Part shown: piece after piece, positions 10,503 to 23,500 of the stretch
How positions within the stretch are numbered: the first letter of the stretch is position 1
Layout of the letters: each line of letters opens with the position of its first letter
From: Rhabditoides inermis
Taxonomy: Eukaryota; Nematoda; Chromadorea; Rhabditida; Rhabditidae
Assembly (NCBI GenBank): GCA_963966185.1
Contig: CAWZYM010000215.1
Coordinates: 173,501-237,500, forward strand
Direction: 5' to 3'
DNA: 64,000 bases
Program-made: the position numbers and the translations under genes
The notes under the pieces: generated by a model
What the model was told of the DNA's origin: nothing
Database searches by the model: none
What the model saw: the letters and a program-made list of their open reading frames with translations, nothing else

Positions 10503-11276
10503 AGGAAATCCGCAGTGCACTTCCAGCGTGATCTCTTGCTCTAAGCACTTGCCAGAGCGCCAGATGGACCAGTCGTTCTGGAAAAACGTTAATTCATTTC
10601 TATGAAAAAGTAGCGGCTCTTCGAAACTCCCTTCGATCGAAACGCGTTCTGATGGGACTGCTTCGAAGAGACTGACCACAAGACAAACCTGCGTCTTGTT
10701 TGTATTGTAGGAATGGAACCGTATACACTTGTGGTTGTGGTTGGGGTACTTGGAGATGACACTGTCCCTGTCTGCCAAGGGACACGAGATCGAACACGAT
10801 TGGAGTGGAGAACCTCAAATACTCAAATGCATCTCTCTGAATAATGTTTTTAATACTATAAACGTACCATCTTTCTCTCCTAGGTCACATTTCGTCGTCT
10901 CGAAAGGCCCATCCTTGACGGAGAGAAGACAATCGCCGGACGGTTGGCATTTGAGCGCGCGCTTTTCTGAAAACATTCGTTTTTTTAAAGGTTCTTTCAA
11001 TGGATGTGTTCGGACAGCAGGTGAAAGCGCACCCAGTCTGAAAAAGAGAACCATTGTTTGAATACAGAAAAAAAATTACAGATCAGTTCATCACTCCTCA
11101 CTATGCGAGATGATCACGACGTGAAGAAAGTGTATTCTCAGAGTCTCGGGTCGGAAGTTCAACAATTTTATGTATAACTATTCCATAAATACTTTCTCAC
11201 CCCATCTGACAGGCTGGTCATAGTCCACAGCCAGGGAATAATGTATGGAGAGAAAGAGAAGGACAGGAACCAGCAT
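10500..11276 (-). CDS. Secreted Cys-rich family protein G, truncated tail
   Basis: Four exons: 11201-11276, 10868-10966, 10689-10813, 10500-10577; 125 aa. Signal peptide MLVPVLLFLSIHYSLA, then WEKRALKCQPSG (parallel to H), C-x3-C (SCSISC), KCIRFHSYN and W-x2-W...KCLEQEITLEVHC. Eight Cys as in F and H. Compared with F and H it stops right after the last Cys (GFP, stop), and the stop lies in sequence resembling the adjoining satellite unit. The upstream frame through a (GA)n tract is open but repeat-derived; the start after it is chosen because it begins the signal peptide. Confidence 0.8.
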
Positions 11277-11323
11277 AGCTGCGTGACTGGATTGCGCAAG
11301 CGAGAAACCACCCCCCCCCCCCC

Positions 11324-11369
<46 letters not shown>

Positions 11370-11497
11370 TTCGGCGAGGGGTGGCGACGATAGCATATAA
11401 GACTATCACTAGCTTTCGCACGCTTTCACTGAATGTGTGTAAACTGTTCAAGATTTTTGAGCCTTTTGATTTTTGTATGGGAGTTCTGAATTTTTAG
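11277..11497. promoter_or_regulatory. Head-to-head promoter region of G and H
   Basis: Only 221 bp separate the two start codons. It holds a C14 run and a (CT)n tract with one interruption (11311-11372). GAGA-type tracts are common in promoters, but a regulatory role here is inference. Confidence 0.35.
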
Positions 11498-12525
11498 ATG
11501 CGCCTTCTCCTGCTTGCTTTGTTTTGCGTCTACGTGGCATCCGAAGGGGAGCACTTGTTTCACCGATGGGGTTGGTTTCGAGAAATAAAATATGTTTTGA
11601 GTAACCGCTGTTACAGTAGTTTTGAGACATCATTGAGTAGTGCCACAGCAACAAAACAATACCATCTAGCACTCACCTTTCCACACTTGTAGAGAAACAT
11701 GCCTTCGCCTGTTATAGTAGTCAACGTATATTCTTTGATTTGATTTTAATCACAAATATATTGCACCACTTATTACATCCACATATTTTGTCCCCATATG
11801 TTACCTGAAAACGCAATGATAAACAATTGAATTTATAATCAACGTGCATAGGTTACATCGGAACATCTCCGGATACCTTTTCAGAAAAACGCACAGTCGA
11901 CTGTCAGACTAGTGGCAGGACAGATGACTGCACGTTGATCGCTCCGAAGGCCATTGTAAGAACTTGGTTCTTCTAGACCCAAGCATACCCATATCACTTC
12001 AGCCTGCCAGGGACTCTGCCAAGTACAAATGTCGCCGGGAGCCCATGCCTCACGACGACTGGAATCCGCATGCTAAAGTGGGTAACTATATACAAGGTAA
12101 CTAACTATACCATATTTGTATGTATAAACTCATATTGGTATGTATCAAGGTGGGTAACTATATAATCATATTGGCAGATCAATCATGAAGACACACGAAT
12201 CATAAATTGTATTGTGTTCCGCGTCGTATTATTTGCATTGTTCGTATCGCCAAGTCAGAAACTGAAATGGTTGAGGACTCGCCGACTCGTCTGGTGTGTC
12301 CCATCGGGTGCGAGCCAAACGCAGATCTGTCGGTGAGGAGAAGCATTTCTCTCTCTCTCTCTCTCTCTCATCTCGAATCTTACCAGGTGCTCACCAAGAT
12401 CCCCGCCAACAACACCAAGTGCGTCAAGTACTACACGTACGGAAAGATACGGTGAGTTGAGTGATACTTTCGGATCGAGAGAAAGATACAAATTCAGATA
12501 GATAGAGATGAAGAGAGGAGTGAGA

Positions 12526-12568
<43 letters not shown>

Positions 12569-12882
12569 GGGAAAGGAGATAGAGAGGCGTTCCCTTGCAG
12601 CCGCGACGGCGAGTGGTTCCTGTGGATGACGGAGCCTTGCGTCGGAGTCCAGCTCACTACACACTGCAGGTGAGATGAGTGAGAAGGTGCGGTCAACCTC
12701 TCCGAAAGGAATTTTGAAGTGTTTTGAAATGATAGCAAGACACTTTGATGACAGGTGGCAGAAGTAATATTCAATTTGAATAACCGCAATTGTTAGAAAA
12801 CTTGTTCAGATTCTCTGACGTGAAGCAGTACGGCGGTGTCGTCGTCACCCCGGAGGACGAGAAGAAGAAGAAGCGGGTGTGA
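11498..12882 (+). CDS. Secreted Cys-rich family protein H
   Basis: Seven in-phase exons: 11498-11570, 11885-11955, 12003-12081, 12259-12332, 12387-12451, 12601-12669, 12810-12882; 167 aa. Signal peptide MRLLLLALFCVYVAS. The motif order matches F and G: WEKRTVDCQTSG, then RLVCPIGCEP, KCVKYYTYG, EWFLW, then two Cys. The C-terminus is a charged EDEKKKKRV tail. The family sharing is clear by eye; no known domain recognised. Intron 5 has a (GA)n tract at 12519-12566. Confidence 0.85.
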
Positions 12883-14192
12883 TTGTCAATGTGATAACGT
12901 GTGATGTATTTAATGTGAACGTTCGATAAACTTTACTTATAAAATTGTTAGAATATACTTATCAGGTATCAGGAACAAGCGTACAAGCGGGCGAGTCGCC
13001 TCCGACAAAACACGGTCTCCGCCCACTTTGGCACCCTCCCAAAGTGGGCGGGGCCGTCTTTGGGAGCGAGCGAGTCGCCTCCGACTTGCCGCCGACAATC
13101 CTCCGATTTCGTATGATTTGAAAGCGAAATGCGATTAATCGATCTTTCATCTGTGTTTTGTAATGTAAACAAGAACTGTACCGCTTTCAAGGCATCCACG
13201 TGACAACACGTATATGATGACATTGTTACACGTAATCACTCAGGTTACTTCATGGTTTATGGGTCCGTCATGCAGATCAGGGCGGCGACGATGTGGGCGT
13301 AAGGCGGTAGCAGACACGGCTGGTTGAGTAGTAGGTCGAACTTGCCGGCACAACGCGCACGCTTCTCCGGTGACGAATGACGCACCGTCAGAGAAGACGG
13401 ACGACTTCTTGTTTTCAACAAACAGAGCGCTCAGCGGGCATCCCGCCTTACCATGCCTTCAAACTCCATGTCCCTCTTCATCGTGTAGCGCAGGAACTTC
13501 TTGGCTCGCATCCTCGGTTGGCGCATGCGCTGGCACGATGCTGGTCTTCTTTCCTCGTACTTCTGCATGCACGTCGATGAGGGTTGATGACGATCATGTT
13601 TACGTTGACGAAGGTGAAGATGACCATCACTCATCCCGCGCACTGACCTATAAGTACCCAGGCAAACAGACTACCAACATCCATGCCACGACGTGGGCGT
13701 GAGCGCCGGCGCCGGCGCCGACAGCTTCTCCACATTAGTATATAGTAGTTATCAATTTCAAAATATAAGGGTATCACCCAGCTTTTGCTAGCATATTTTA
13801 ACTTATTTACAAGTGTAAATACATTTTGATGATTAAAAATATGCGCTCAGAAAAACGTAGTGAGAAATATCAACTTTTGCTATTTGAAATTCGCGCCAGT
13901 TTTTTGTCGGAGGCGACTCGGAGCGTACCCGCCCTTTTGTCGGCGGCGACTCGGAGGCGACTCGGCGCGAACCCGGCGGCGAGTCGCCCGGTTGTATGTG
14001 AGAAGAGTAAAACGCAGTGTTATTATCGGTCGTTGGCAACACACCCCGCAATGATGTCGATTTATCACTACAAAATTTCCCGACTTTCTTTCTTTGTTTT
14101 TTTTTGTTTTGCATTATGTTTTATTCTTGAGGCGCTTTTGTGTGTGATATTTTTATTAAAAGTAAAATGTGAATCTTTTTTTTCTTCAGCGA
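12883..14192. repeat. GC-rich AGTCGCC-motif repeats around an unclear segment
   Basis: The motif GAGTCGCCTCCGAC occurs at about 12991 and 13069 and in the opposite orientation near 13905-13925, with related copies to 13985. The two clusters have inverted polarity about 0.9 kb apart, so they may be ends of one element. 13012-13050 has an own inverted repeat (GCCCACTTTGG / CCAAAGTGGGC). Outside the possible gene at 13260-13643 nothing else is supported. Confidence 0.5.
13260..13643 (-). CDS. Possible two-exon fragment, unrecognised
   Basis: Minus-strand reading: basic exon ending RAKKFLRYTMKRDMEFEGM at about 13454, a GTAAGG donor, then after a short intron a frame ending LLLNQPCLLPPYAHIVAAL..TDP with a stop at 13260. 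The plus strand is also open here (13370-13702), so neither is secure. Both lie between inverted GC-rich repeats and may belong to a mobile element. Confidence 0.2.
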
Positions 14193-17100
14193 ATGGAGGA
14201 GGGTGCGTCATATGGCGCCCCGAGTTCGTTGAGACCGAAGACGATGAATGGTTCTTCAGCGACGCGGGTGAACTCGCTGCCGTCCACCTCTTCCACATCT
14301 CCCGTCCCACCCAGTAACATCGCCGACAGACTCAAGGTGGGCATCAGTCATTGTTGTATGTATAGAGTTGAAGGAATTGATTTCGTAAGTCGTCACCTCA
14401 CCCGCTGTTGCTGACGTTGTAGCTTTTGGATCTAACATAAACATATCATATTATTTTTTGAGAGGTGAATAGGTGTGATAACACCTATTCAAAAAAATCC
14501 GGATAACATATCATATTATTATATATATTCTCAGTCGTTCCGCGATCTCGTCTCCGGGGCGTGCGAGGACGAGCGCCGCCTCTTCATACGCGAGATGCTC
14601 GTGAGTGTTTATTTTGTTTGGTTTTTCTTTTTTTTTTAATTATTATAATTGTGCATATATTGTTCAGCGGGAGTGCGACGTGCCAGATCTGGAGTACATC
14701 ACCAGCCTGATCGGTCAGCTGCGCATCGCGCCCACTCGGTATTTAACAATTTTATTCACAATCAAAGATTATCTTCTTATACATGCCCATGCGTTTAACT
14801 GTTAATTCTCAGTCGTCTTAATCGTATGTTCGAGTTGGAATGTTAATGGGACGGTGTCGGTGTCCACGTTCATCTCTTGTTCAGCATCGACTCGAGCGGC
14901 ACGGACCCGTTCACCGCCCTCCCCTCCCACGTCATTCTCATCATTCTCGGACTACTCGATCCTGGTGCGGGTTACATATTTATTGTCTTTTTGAGATAGG
15001 TACGCAGAAAAAAATGCTGCAAGCCACGTTACCGCCCTAGTGACGTCGTGTTGAATCGTACATTTCATGGTTTTGCTTTTCTGATCACTATTCGATTCTG
15101 CATCTCATATGAGCACCTACCGTGTGTTACTGGCTGTTTTCAGTCCTCGAATCAAATCATATGTTTATTCGGAATCACAAATATGATCGCAGGTTCATTT
15201 TCATCAAGGCCTCTTGCATTCACTCCTCTTCTCCCCGTATATTCTCCCCCTTGCAGTCTCCCTGTGTCGGTGCGCGCTGGTGTCCCGTCAGTGGCGCGAC
15301 CTGGCCGATGAACCGATACTCTGGCGCGGCCTGTGCAGGCGACCCAGACAGTACCGCCTATGCTCCATACAGTCAGTTGCTTGAATGATTTGTGGTTGAG
15401 CAGGAGTACTGACACTGACAGTAGTTGCTTGTTTTTGTAGTTGAAGTGGCGATAAGCGATTCGCATGCCTCGTTTTTCGTACGGCCTAGGGAAGACTAAC
15501 ATACTACCGCGGTTCAAATTTCCTTTATTATTAGCGGGAGCGGGAGCGCTACTTCTCCCAGTGCATGTCTATCCGTGTATCTGTTTTCAGGGCGGAGCGC
15601 TTGCAGCAGGCTCAGCTATTTCCGTCCCTTTAAGCGTTACTTTTACCTTTACATCCTTGTTGTCTATTCGATAACCGTTCGAAGTTCGATCCAGGCACGG
15701 CACGCAAGCGATTGGAGTTTATTAGGAGTACTGAATGTCGTGGAACAAGCTATTTGCGATCATCGAAGCGTTACTCTATGAAGACTTGTTGTTTCCAGGG
15801 CGGAGCGGGTGCAGCAGGCGCGGCACGCGGGCGACGGCGGCGTGGGCGTGCGATGGAAGGACGCGTTCGCCGAGCGCTACCGGCTATGGGGCAACTGGCA
15901 CGCGGGACGGTATGCACAGTACACACAGCTCTATCCTCTACCCTCATCTTGTACCTTGTTCCTATTACCCTTTGTCGGTTATGGGGCATGTAGTGCAGTC
16001 CTCTTATCTCATTCCGTAATCCGTATCCGTATGTGCTAGTGCTTGGCTGCCGGACGGTACGTCTCTCTCCCTCCCTCTCTCGCTGAATGTTGTTCCGTAG
16101 ACAGGGGCATGACACACATGTGTAGAAGGGATGAGAGGATCGCTGGGATGCGCGGTGGAATGTCGTGTGCTTTCAGTTGCGTGGTGCGCACGTTCACCGG
16201 CCACACAGCGGGCGTGTCGTGTGTGCAGTTCGACGCCGAGAGGATCGTCTCCGGCTCCAGCGACACGACGATTAGACTGTGGGATCTCAGGGGCAATGGG
16301 GGACTGGGCACGATGGCGTTGAATGGACACAGCGCCACTGTCAGGTGGGTGCAGTTGTTGTTATACTTCTATGCTCGCAATAAGTTGCTCTCGGTGGGGT
16401 AGATGTTAGATCAGAGGAAGACGGAGAGTCGGCTCACGACAATAGCGCGCAAAACCAGAGGAGCAGACGGTTATGGCTTCGTGTTTCGAACTGCAAGCGA
16501 GGTAGATCGAAAACATTCGCTCTAGCGGAGGCTATATTGATAATTGATATAACAATCTTCTGCCTATAGAGATTCGATACACAATAGCGAATAACACAAC
16601 AGGAACTGTACAATCCACTCCGGAAAGTGTTGAGCTGACCCTAGGCATTTAGCGTCTAGCGACAAACTTATGGGAGGACTAGAGGGCTTTTATTGTTGTC
16701 GTTGTTGTTGTTTACCGTTTATTCAGATGTCTTCACCTCAACGAGAACATTCTGGCGTCGGGCAGCAATGATTTTTCGATCAAGGTAAGGCTCAGGGTTA
16801 TTATGATAAGCTGATCAATATTTCGGAAATCGAAGTTCGGACAAGTACTTGATTTTGGGGATACATGATATGATACTTTTTTTGGGGAGGGGGTTCTTTT
16901 CAGTAATGCTACATCTCATTCGAGACTCTTACAAGTTGGTTTTTGCGTTTTCACAATCGAACAATCCTTGAAGATGCATTGGAGTTGGTAGCTGCGTTGT
17001 GATTTTTTTAATTTGAAATTGCATTTGCTCCTTTTCAGATCTGGAACCTGGACATGAACACGCAGTGGTCGTCGATCGCGTGCCGCAAGACGATGCTCGG

Positions 17101-17464
17101 ACACACCAACAACGTGCGCTGTCTGCAGGTATTGATTTATTGATTTGCTATCTCGCATTATGGTTTCGACTAATGTCTTCGAAAGAATTTGTAGTGTTCC
17201 GTATTTGAAACGTCTTCATGACAAGAAAGCAATTTAGTGCAGAAGTGCAATGTAGAACTTCGTATATCAAAGGGGCTTAGAGCGAATGCAAATCGCCGGG
17301 CTCGTTCAAATTCAAACGTGTAGAAGGCATTGAATGATTGTAGATGGAGAGCGAGCATCTGCTGTCGGGTTCGTACGATCACTCGCTGAAGCTGTGGTCG
17401 CTGGAGAATGGACGGTGTCTACGCACGTTGGCGTGAGTCGTGGGGGGGGGGAGAAGGAGGGGGA

Positions 17465-17512
<48 letters not shown>

Positions 17513-20500
17513 TCATGTTGCAGCGGCCACAACGGCGCCGTGCTGTGTCTACAGCTGTGCGGGGAGCGGGGCGTCAGCGGATCGGCCGACAACTCGATCA
17601 AGTAAAAAGCGCTTTCATCAAAGTAGTGACCAGTCTCTTCGAAACGTCTCCGAAACACGACCAAACAGCGTGTTTCGAAGAGACTGACCACACCTTCATA
17701 ATTACAATACTCCCTTTTACTCTCCTTCGAGTCTTTTCTTTTTATTTTACGAGGAGTGTTGTTAGAGCCACACTCGCGGATCCGAACCAAATTGATAGGA
17801 TATCTTAGTTAGGACCCAAAACATCGATTTCTGGTGTTACTTTTTCCTACGCGCCATATACGTTCCCAGTACGAAAACGTACAGGGCGGCTGGGTTTTGG
17901 CTTCCTCATTCCACATCTGGCGGTCAAAGACCGAGCCGTTGTGGCCTAGTGGTTAGCGCGTGAGTCTGTCAGAACAGAGGCTGGGGTTCGAGTCCGCGCA
18001 CACGATTTTTGTTTTGCCAGCAGTTCCTGGACTTGCGTTTCTTGTTGATGGAAAACACAGATTACAAATGTTCACGCTTTGTTATAACTGTTTTTAAACT
18101 GAACGTTTCAGCCAAAACAATATCTTAAGTATATATCTTAAAAACACAATATAGTTGAACGATATTGGACAAACATGTTTTGAAAAAAAGAAAAAAAAGA
18201 AGAACGTATATGTAGTTACGAACAGATCGAAGCACTTCGCAACAAAAACTTCAAGTCCAAGTTCAGAAACTGCTGGCAAAATAAAAATCGTGTGCGCGGA
18301 CTCGAACCCCAGCCTCTGTTCTGACAGACTGACGCGCTAACCACTAGGCCACAACGGCTCGGTTTTCGACCGTCAGAGGTGGAATGAGGTAGCCAAACCC
18401 TGTACAAGGTAGCCAAACCCTGTACGAGGTAGCCAAACCCTGTACGTACTGAAAACGTATATGGCGCGTAGGAAAAAGTAACACCAGAAATCAATGTCTG
18501 GGGTCCTAACTAAGATATACTATCAATTTGGTTCGAATCCGAGAGTGTGGCTCTAACGACACTCCTCGTTAGCATGTTTATATGTTTCATCGTTTTCCTG
18601 GAAGTGATTCTGGCAAGTAGTAGACAATCGGGCCTGCTCTTTATCGTATTCGTCTACCTCTCCTCTGATTCAGGTGCTGGGACGCGCGCACCGCGCACGC
18701 CACCATGACCATCCACAACGCGCACGAGAACGCGGTGGGTCAAGCGGGGGGTACTGTAGGTTGAAAATACTGTAGATTATGGATGCTGTATATTTTAGAT
18801 TTTGATTATACGATTTCAGGTGACCTGCGTGCGCTTTGACGACTACCGGATAGTGTCGGGAGGCGTGGACAAGATGATCAAGGTCAGTCTCTCTCTCTCT
18901 CCTCTCTCTCTCCCTCTCTCCCTCTCCTTCTCTCTCCCTCTCTCCCTCTCCTTCTCTCTCCCTCTCTCCCTCTCCTTCTCTCTCTCTCTGTGGAGAAAGT
19001 TGAATGATAATCGTTTATATAAAATCTATACTCCACGAGAGCAGTAGTTAGATCTTGAAGCAGTTAGATCTTGACGCAGTTAGATCTTGAAGAAGACGGT
19101 CTGCTTGACCTTGGCGGTCTTGTAGTCGGCGACCTTGACGAGCGGCACGAGCGCCTTCTTGGCGCACTCGAACTTGTCGGCCGGCAGCGCCTAAATGTGA
19201 TCATGATCATTTTAAACTCGCAATTCGCAAGCAGAAATCGTTTCGCCCAGGCCCGCATCGCGTGTTCACCAACTCACCATCCGCGTGCGGCGGCTTCTGG
19301 GCGAAAAACCAATAGCTAACTGGTGGATTCTGACTATATGAGAACGATGCTACTCAATACTCAAATTCCAATGACAACAAGCATGTCGTTGTAGCGTTTT
19401 TGCACTGTTGTTGAAGTGATTTGATTGCACTCACGGAGTTGGCAATGTTGACCTTCTTCTGGATCCACTGCTTGGTGGCCTTGGGCATGTTGAGATCGTA
19501 CATGTCATCGAGGATCTGCACGCACGTCTTACCCGCCTTCTTGCCCTTGTTGGAGATGGCCACCAGCTGAAGATGTTGTAAGAAAACGACTCAACCATCA
19601 CATCCGCAGTAACTAACGAGACAAAAATCAACATGTAATCACACCTATTCAACTCTCATCTCTGACGCCACCGCTCTCGTTTCTCGCACGCAGTTACGGT
19701 CAGTACATATTACACGAAATTCTGGTTTCATTTCACCTGCTCGTAGTCGGTCTTGAGATAGGCTTCGGCGAACGCGGAGCTCCACGCCTTGGTGTACGCC
19801 ACGGCGTCGTCCGGCTTGCTGCATTCTTTCGCCTAGACGAGCAGGATAATAATGTTTACCTGCCGTGACATAACAATAGCGAACAGGATATGGCGAATAT
19901 GGAGCTGGCCCTATGCTATTTGGTGTAAACAATCAGCTACTTATGGGGGGGCTCAACTTATGGAGGCTCAAAAATATAAAAATCGTATGTCCGCGAAATT
20001 CGATTGCAAACTCACGGTCTTGAGGACCTTGGCGGCCTTTCCAGCCAGGAACAAGCCGCCCAGCATGATGGTCTTGGTGATGTCGCTCATGATGTAGTCC
20101 ATGCTCTTTCCCTCGCAGATTCCCATGCCCGTCTTGTCGACGATGGCACAGATGTTGCTGTCGCTGAACTCGATCGGCTTGGCGTTGAAGCCGAGCGCGC
20201 GAGCCTGGGACACAGGGTTTTAATTAAAGGTACAAGGGCTTATTCGATTTCGTCTGCCCGCTCATCGGCTCTTTGCCGACGCCACATGCGAAAGAGTGCG
20301 AGAGAGCATGCGAAAAGATGAGGGCGCAGAGTGACGGGAATTGGAAAATATGCGTTCAAAGCGGTCTGCTGATCGTTTCTGATCACCACGCGCACGTTGA
20401 ATTTTCGTTCAACCTGTATTTGCATAACCATTTCGTGACGTATAAACGATTAGAAATCGTCAGAAATAGGCTCCGTATTTTCAAACATACAGAGCACGGT

Positions 20501-23500
20501 ACCAGTTCTTTACTCACCTTCTTGGCGAATGTGGCTCCCTTGGCGCTGCATTTCGCCTCGCAGGTGACTGCGAGAGCAGATAGGAAGACGAGAGCGGCAA
20601 TGGAGCGCATGTCAGCGGATGGTTGAACTATCTACTGGCTGCGCTTTTATAAAGTGAACAGTTGCCAATTATAGCGGCAGCTCACCATCACTAACATGGG
20701 ATCAGTCGCTCTGGTTGTGGGGTAATCTCTATTGTACAACCTTCCGCATTTAAAGCTTTTTTTGAACGTTTGCTCTCAACATTTAAAGTACTTCATATCA
20801 CGTAGTCTCGTGACGTGAGAGAATCGGACACCCCTGATAGCTAGAATTTCAAAAAAAGGACCTAGGATGATTTGGTGTTACTTGTACGTAGTCGTAGTCA
20901 TAGTCTGCGTGATATACAATCGTTCAAATGCACAAAACTTTTCAAATTCAAATACACATTTCAAAAGAAAACAGTATTCTACATTTCATGCATTAACTAC
21001 GTTTGCCACTAAAAAAAAGAAAAAAAACCCTACTCGCCGTATCAGTAGTTCTCACAACAAACTCAAAATCTCGCGAATTGTTTTATACATGTTCCGTTCA
21101 TAGTTAATGGGTGAATTTAAGATATTCGTTTTTAATGTCTTTTTTTTTACAAGCGAATGTCTTTTCTTACATTCGATCAAATTCTATCAAGACTTTTTTC
21201 TAATATTACATACACATTTGTTTTTGTATGATAATTTTATCTGCTGGTTTCTTATACGTTTTAAAAAGAATTAGAGTGTTCATTAAGTGAAAGTGATACA
21301 CAAGTGAAAAGTAGAACTAGTTGTTAATGGTCAGATTTTCAAAAATCTATGTATACAGTTAAATCTCTCTTCAAAATAGCTTGACGGTCTGGGGCTTCTG
21401 GGCGGTGTTATAGTCCTTGACCTTGAGCGCCAGGGGCAGGACCTTGATACCACACGACCAGATGTTGGCGGGGAGCGCCTGAAGAACGAGATTTGAGCAG
21501 GATGAAATGGGACCGCAATTACTGAGTGCGTTTTTGAGGACATTGTTTGTGTCATGTGTCATGTGTGTTTCCGGTGGTGCCAATGCGAATATTGAGTTAT
21601 AGTGATAGCGCGTGTTTGATCCAATAATTTCGTCCTTGTCTCTTTCTCCTTCTTCTTCTACCGTCGTACCGAGTTTGCCTTGTTCACCATGCCCTGCACC
21701 CAGGCCTTGTTGGCGAAAGCCTGCGCGTACTTGTACATCATGCCCAGCGCCATCTCCTTCTTCTTGCCCTGCCTCAGCTGAGCGGCGCAGATCGAAGCCA
21801 GCTGAATCGGAGCATAATACTCGGTTTCTGGACGGCCTGAAGTTGCTCACCTTGTCGTACTGCACGTCGAGGTATTTGTGGATGAAAGGCACACTCCACT
21901 AGATAATCAAGGTCAGTCTCTCTCTCTCCCCCCCCTCTCTCCCCCCCCTCTGTGTGTGTGTGCAGAATGTTGAATGATAATCGTTTATATAAAATCTATA
22001 CTCCACGAGAGCAGTAGTTAGATCTTGAAGCAGTTAGATCCTGACGCAGTTAGATCTTGACGCAGTTAGATCTTGAAGAAGACGGTCTGCTTGACCTTGG
22101 CGGTCTTGTAGTCGGCGACCTTGACGAGCGGCACGAGCGCCTTCTTGGCGCACTCGAACTTGTCGGCCGGCAGCGCCTAAATGTGATCATGATCATTTTA
22201 AACTCGCAATTCGCAAGCAGAAATCGTTTCGCCCAGGCCCGCATCGCGTGCTCACCAACTCACCATCCGCGTGCGGCGGCTTCTGGGCGAAAAACCAATA
22301 GCTAACTGGTGGATTCTGACTATATGAGAACGATGCTACTCAATACTCAAATTCCAATGACAACAAGCATGTCGTTGTAGCGTTTTTGCACTGTTGTTAA
22401 AGTGATTTGATTGCACTCACGGAGTTGGCAATGTTGACCTTCTTCTGGATCCACTGCTTGGTGGCCTTGGGCATGTTGAGATCGTACATGTCATCGAGGA
22501 TCTGCACGCACGTCTTACCCGCCTTCTTGCCCTTGTTGGAGATGGCCACCAGCTGAAGTTGTTGTATGAAAACGACTCAACCATACACATCCGCAGTAAC
22601 TAACGAGACAAAAATCAACATGTAATTACACATATTCACCTCTCATCTCTGACGCCACCGCCATCGTTTCTCGCACACAATTACAGTCAGTACATATTAC
22701 ACGAAATTCTGGTTTCATTTCACCTGCTCATAGTCAGTCTTGAGATAGGCTTCGGCGAACGCGGAGCTCCACGCCTTAGTGTACGCCACGGCGTCGTCCG
22801 GCTTGCTGCATTCTTTCGCCTAGACGAGCAGGATAATAATGTTTATCTGCCGTGACATAACATACATGAATATGTGATATAGCGAACAGGATATAGCAAA
22901 TATAGAGCTGGCCCTAGGCTATTTGGTGTAAACAATCAGCTACTTATGGGGGGGGGGCTCAACTTATGGAGGCTCAAAAATATAAAAATCGTATGTCCGC
23001 GAAATTCGATTGCAAACTCACGGTCTTGAGGACCTTGGCGGCCTTTCCAGCCAGGAACAAGCCGCCCAGCATGATGGTCTTGGTGATGTCGCTCATAATG
23101 TAGTCCATGCTCTTTCCCTCGCAGATTCCCATGCCCGTCTTGTCGACGATGGCACAGATGTTGTTGTCGCTGAACTCGATCGGCTTGGCGTTGAAGCCGA
23201 GCGCGCGAGCCTGGGACACAGGTTTAATTAAAGGTACAAGGGCTTATTCGATTTCGTCTGCCCGCTCATCGGCTTTTTGCCGACGCCACATGCGAAAGAG
23301 TGCGAGAGAGCATGCGAAAAGAAGAGGGCGCAGAGTGACGGGAATTAGAAAATATGCGTTCAAAGCGGTCTGCTGATCGTTTCTGATCACCACACGCACG
23401 TTGAATTTTCGTTCAACCTGTTTTTGCATAACCGTTTCGTGACGCATAAACGATTAGAAATCGTCAGAAATAGGCTCCGTATCTTTAAAGATACAGAGCA

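Larger units (their letters stand above)
18872..21900. repeat. 3-kb tandem segmental duplication, copy 1
   Basis: Begins in the last 11 nt of F-box gene exon 13 (AGATGATCAAG followed by GTCAGT) and ends inside exon 3 of Y1 at CACTCCACT. Copy 2 (21901-24899) starts with AGATAATCAAGGTCAGT and follows the same order: CT tract, X gene, spacer, Y 3' exons. Most of the length is near identical by eye. Confidence 0.95.

Noticed and set aside
18802..19047. Plus-strand frame with [13 protein letters not shown] run
   Set aside because: Reads through the F-box gene exon 13 donor into a (CT)n tract; the true exon ends at 18882.
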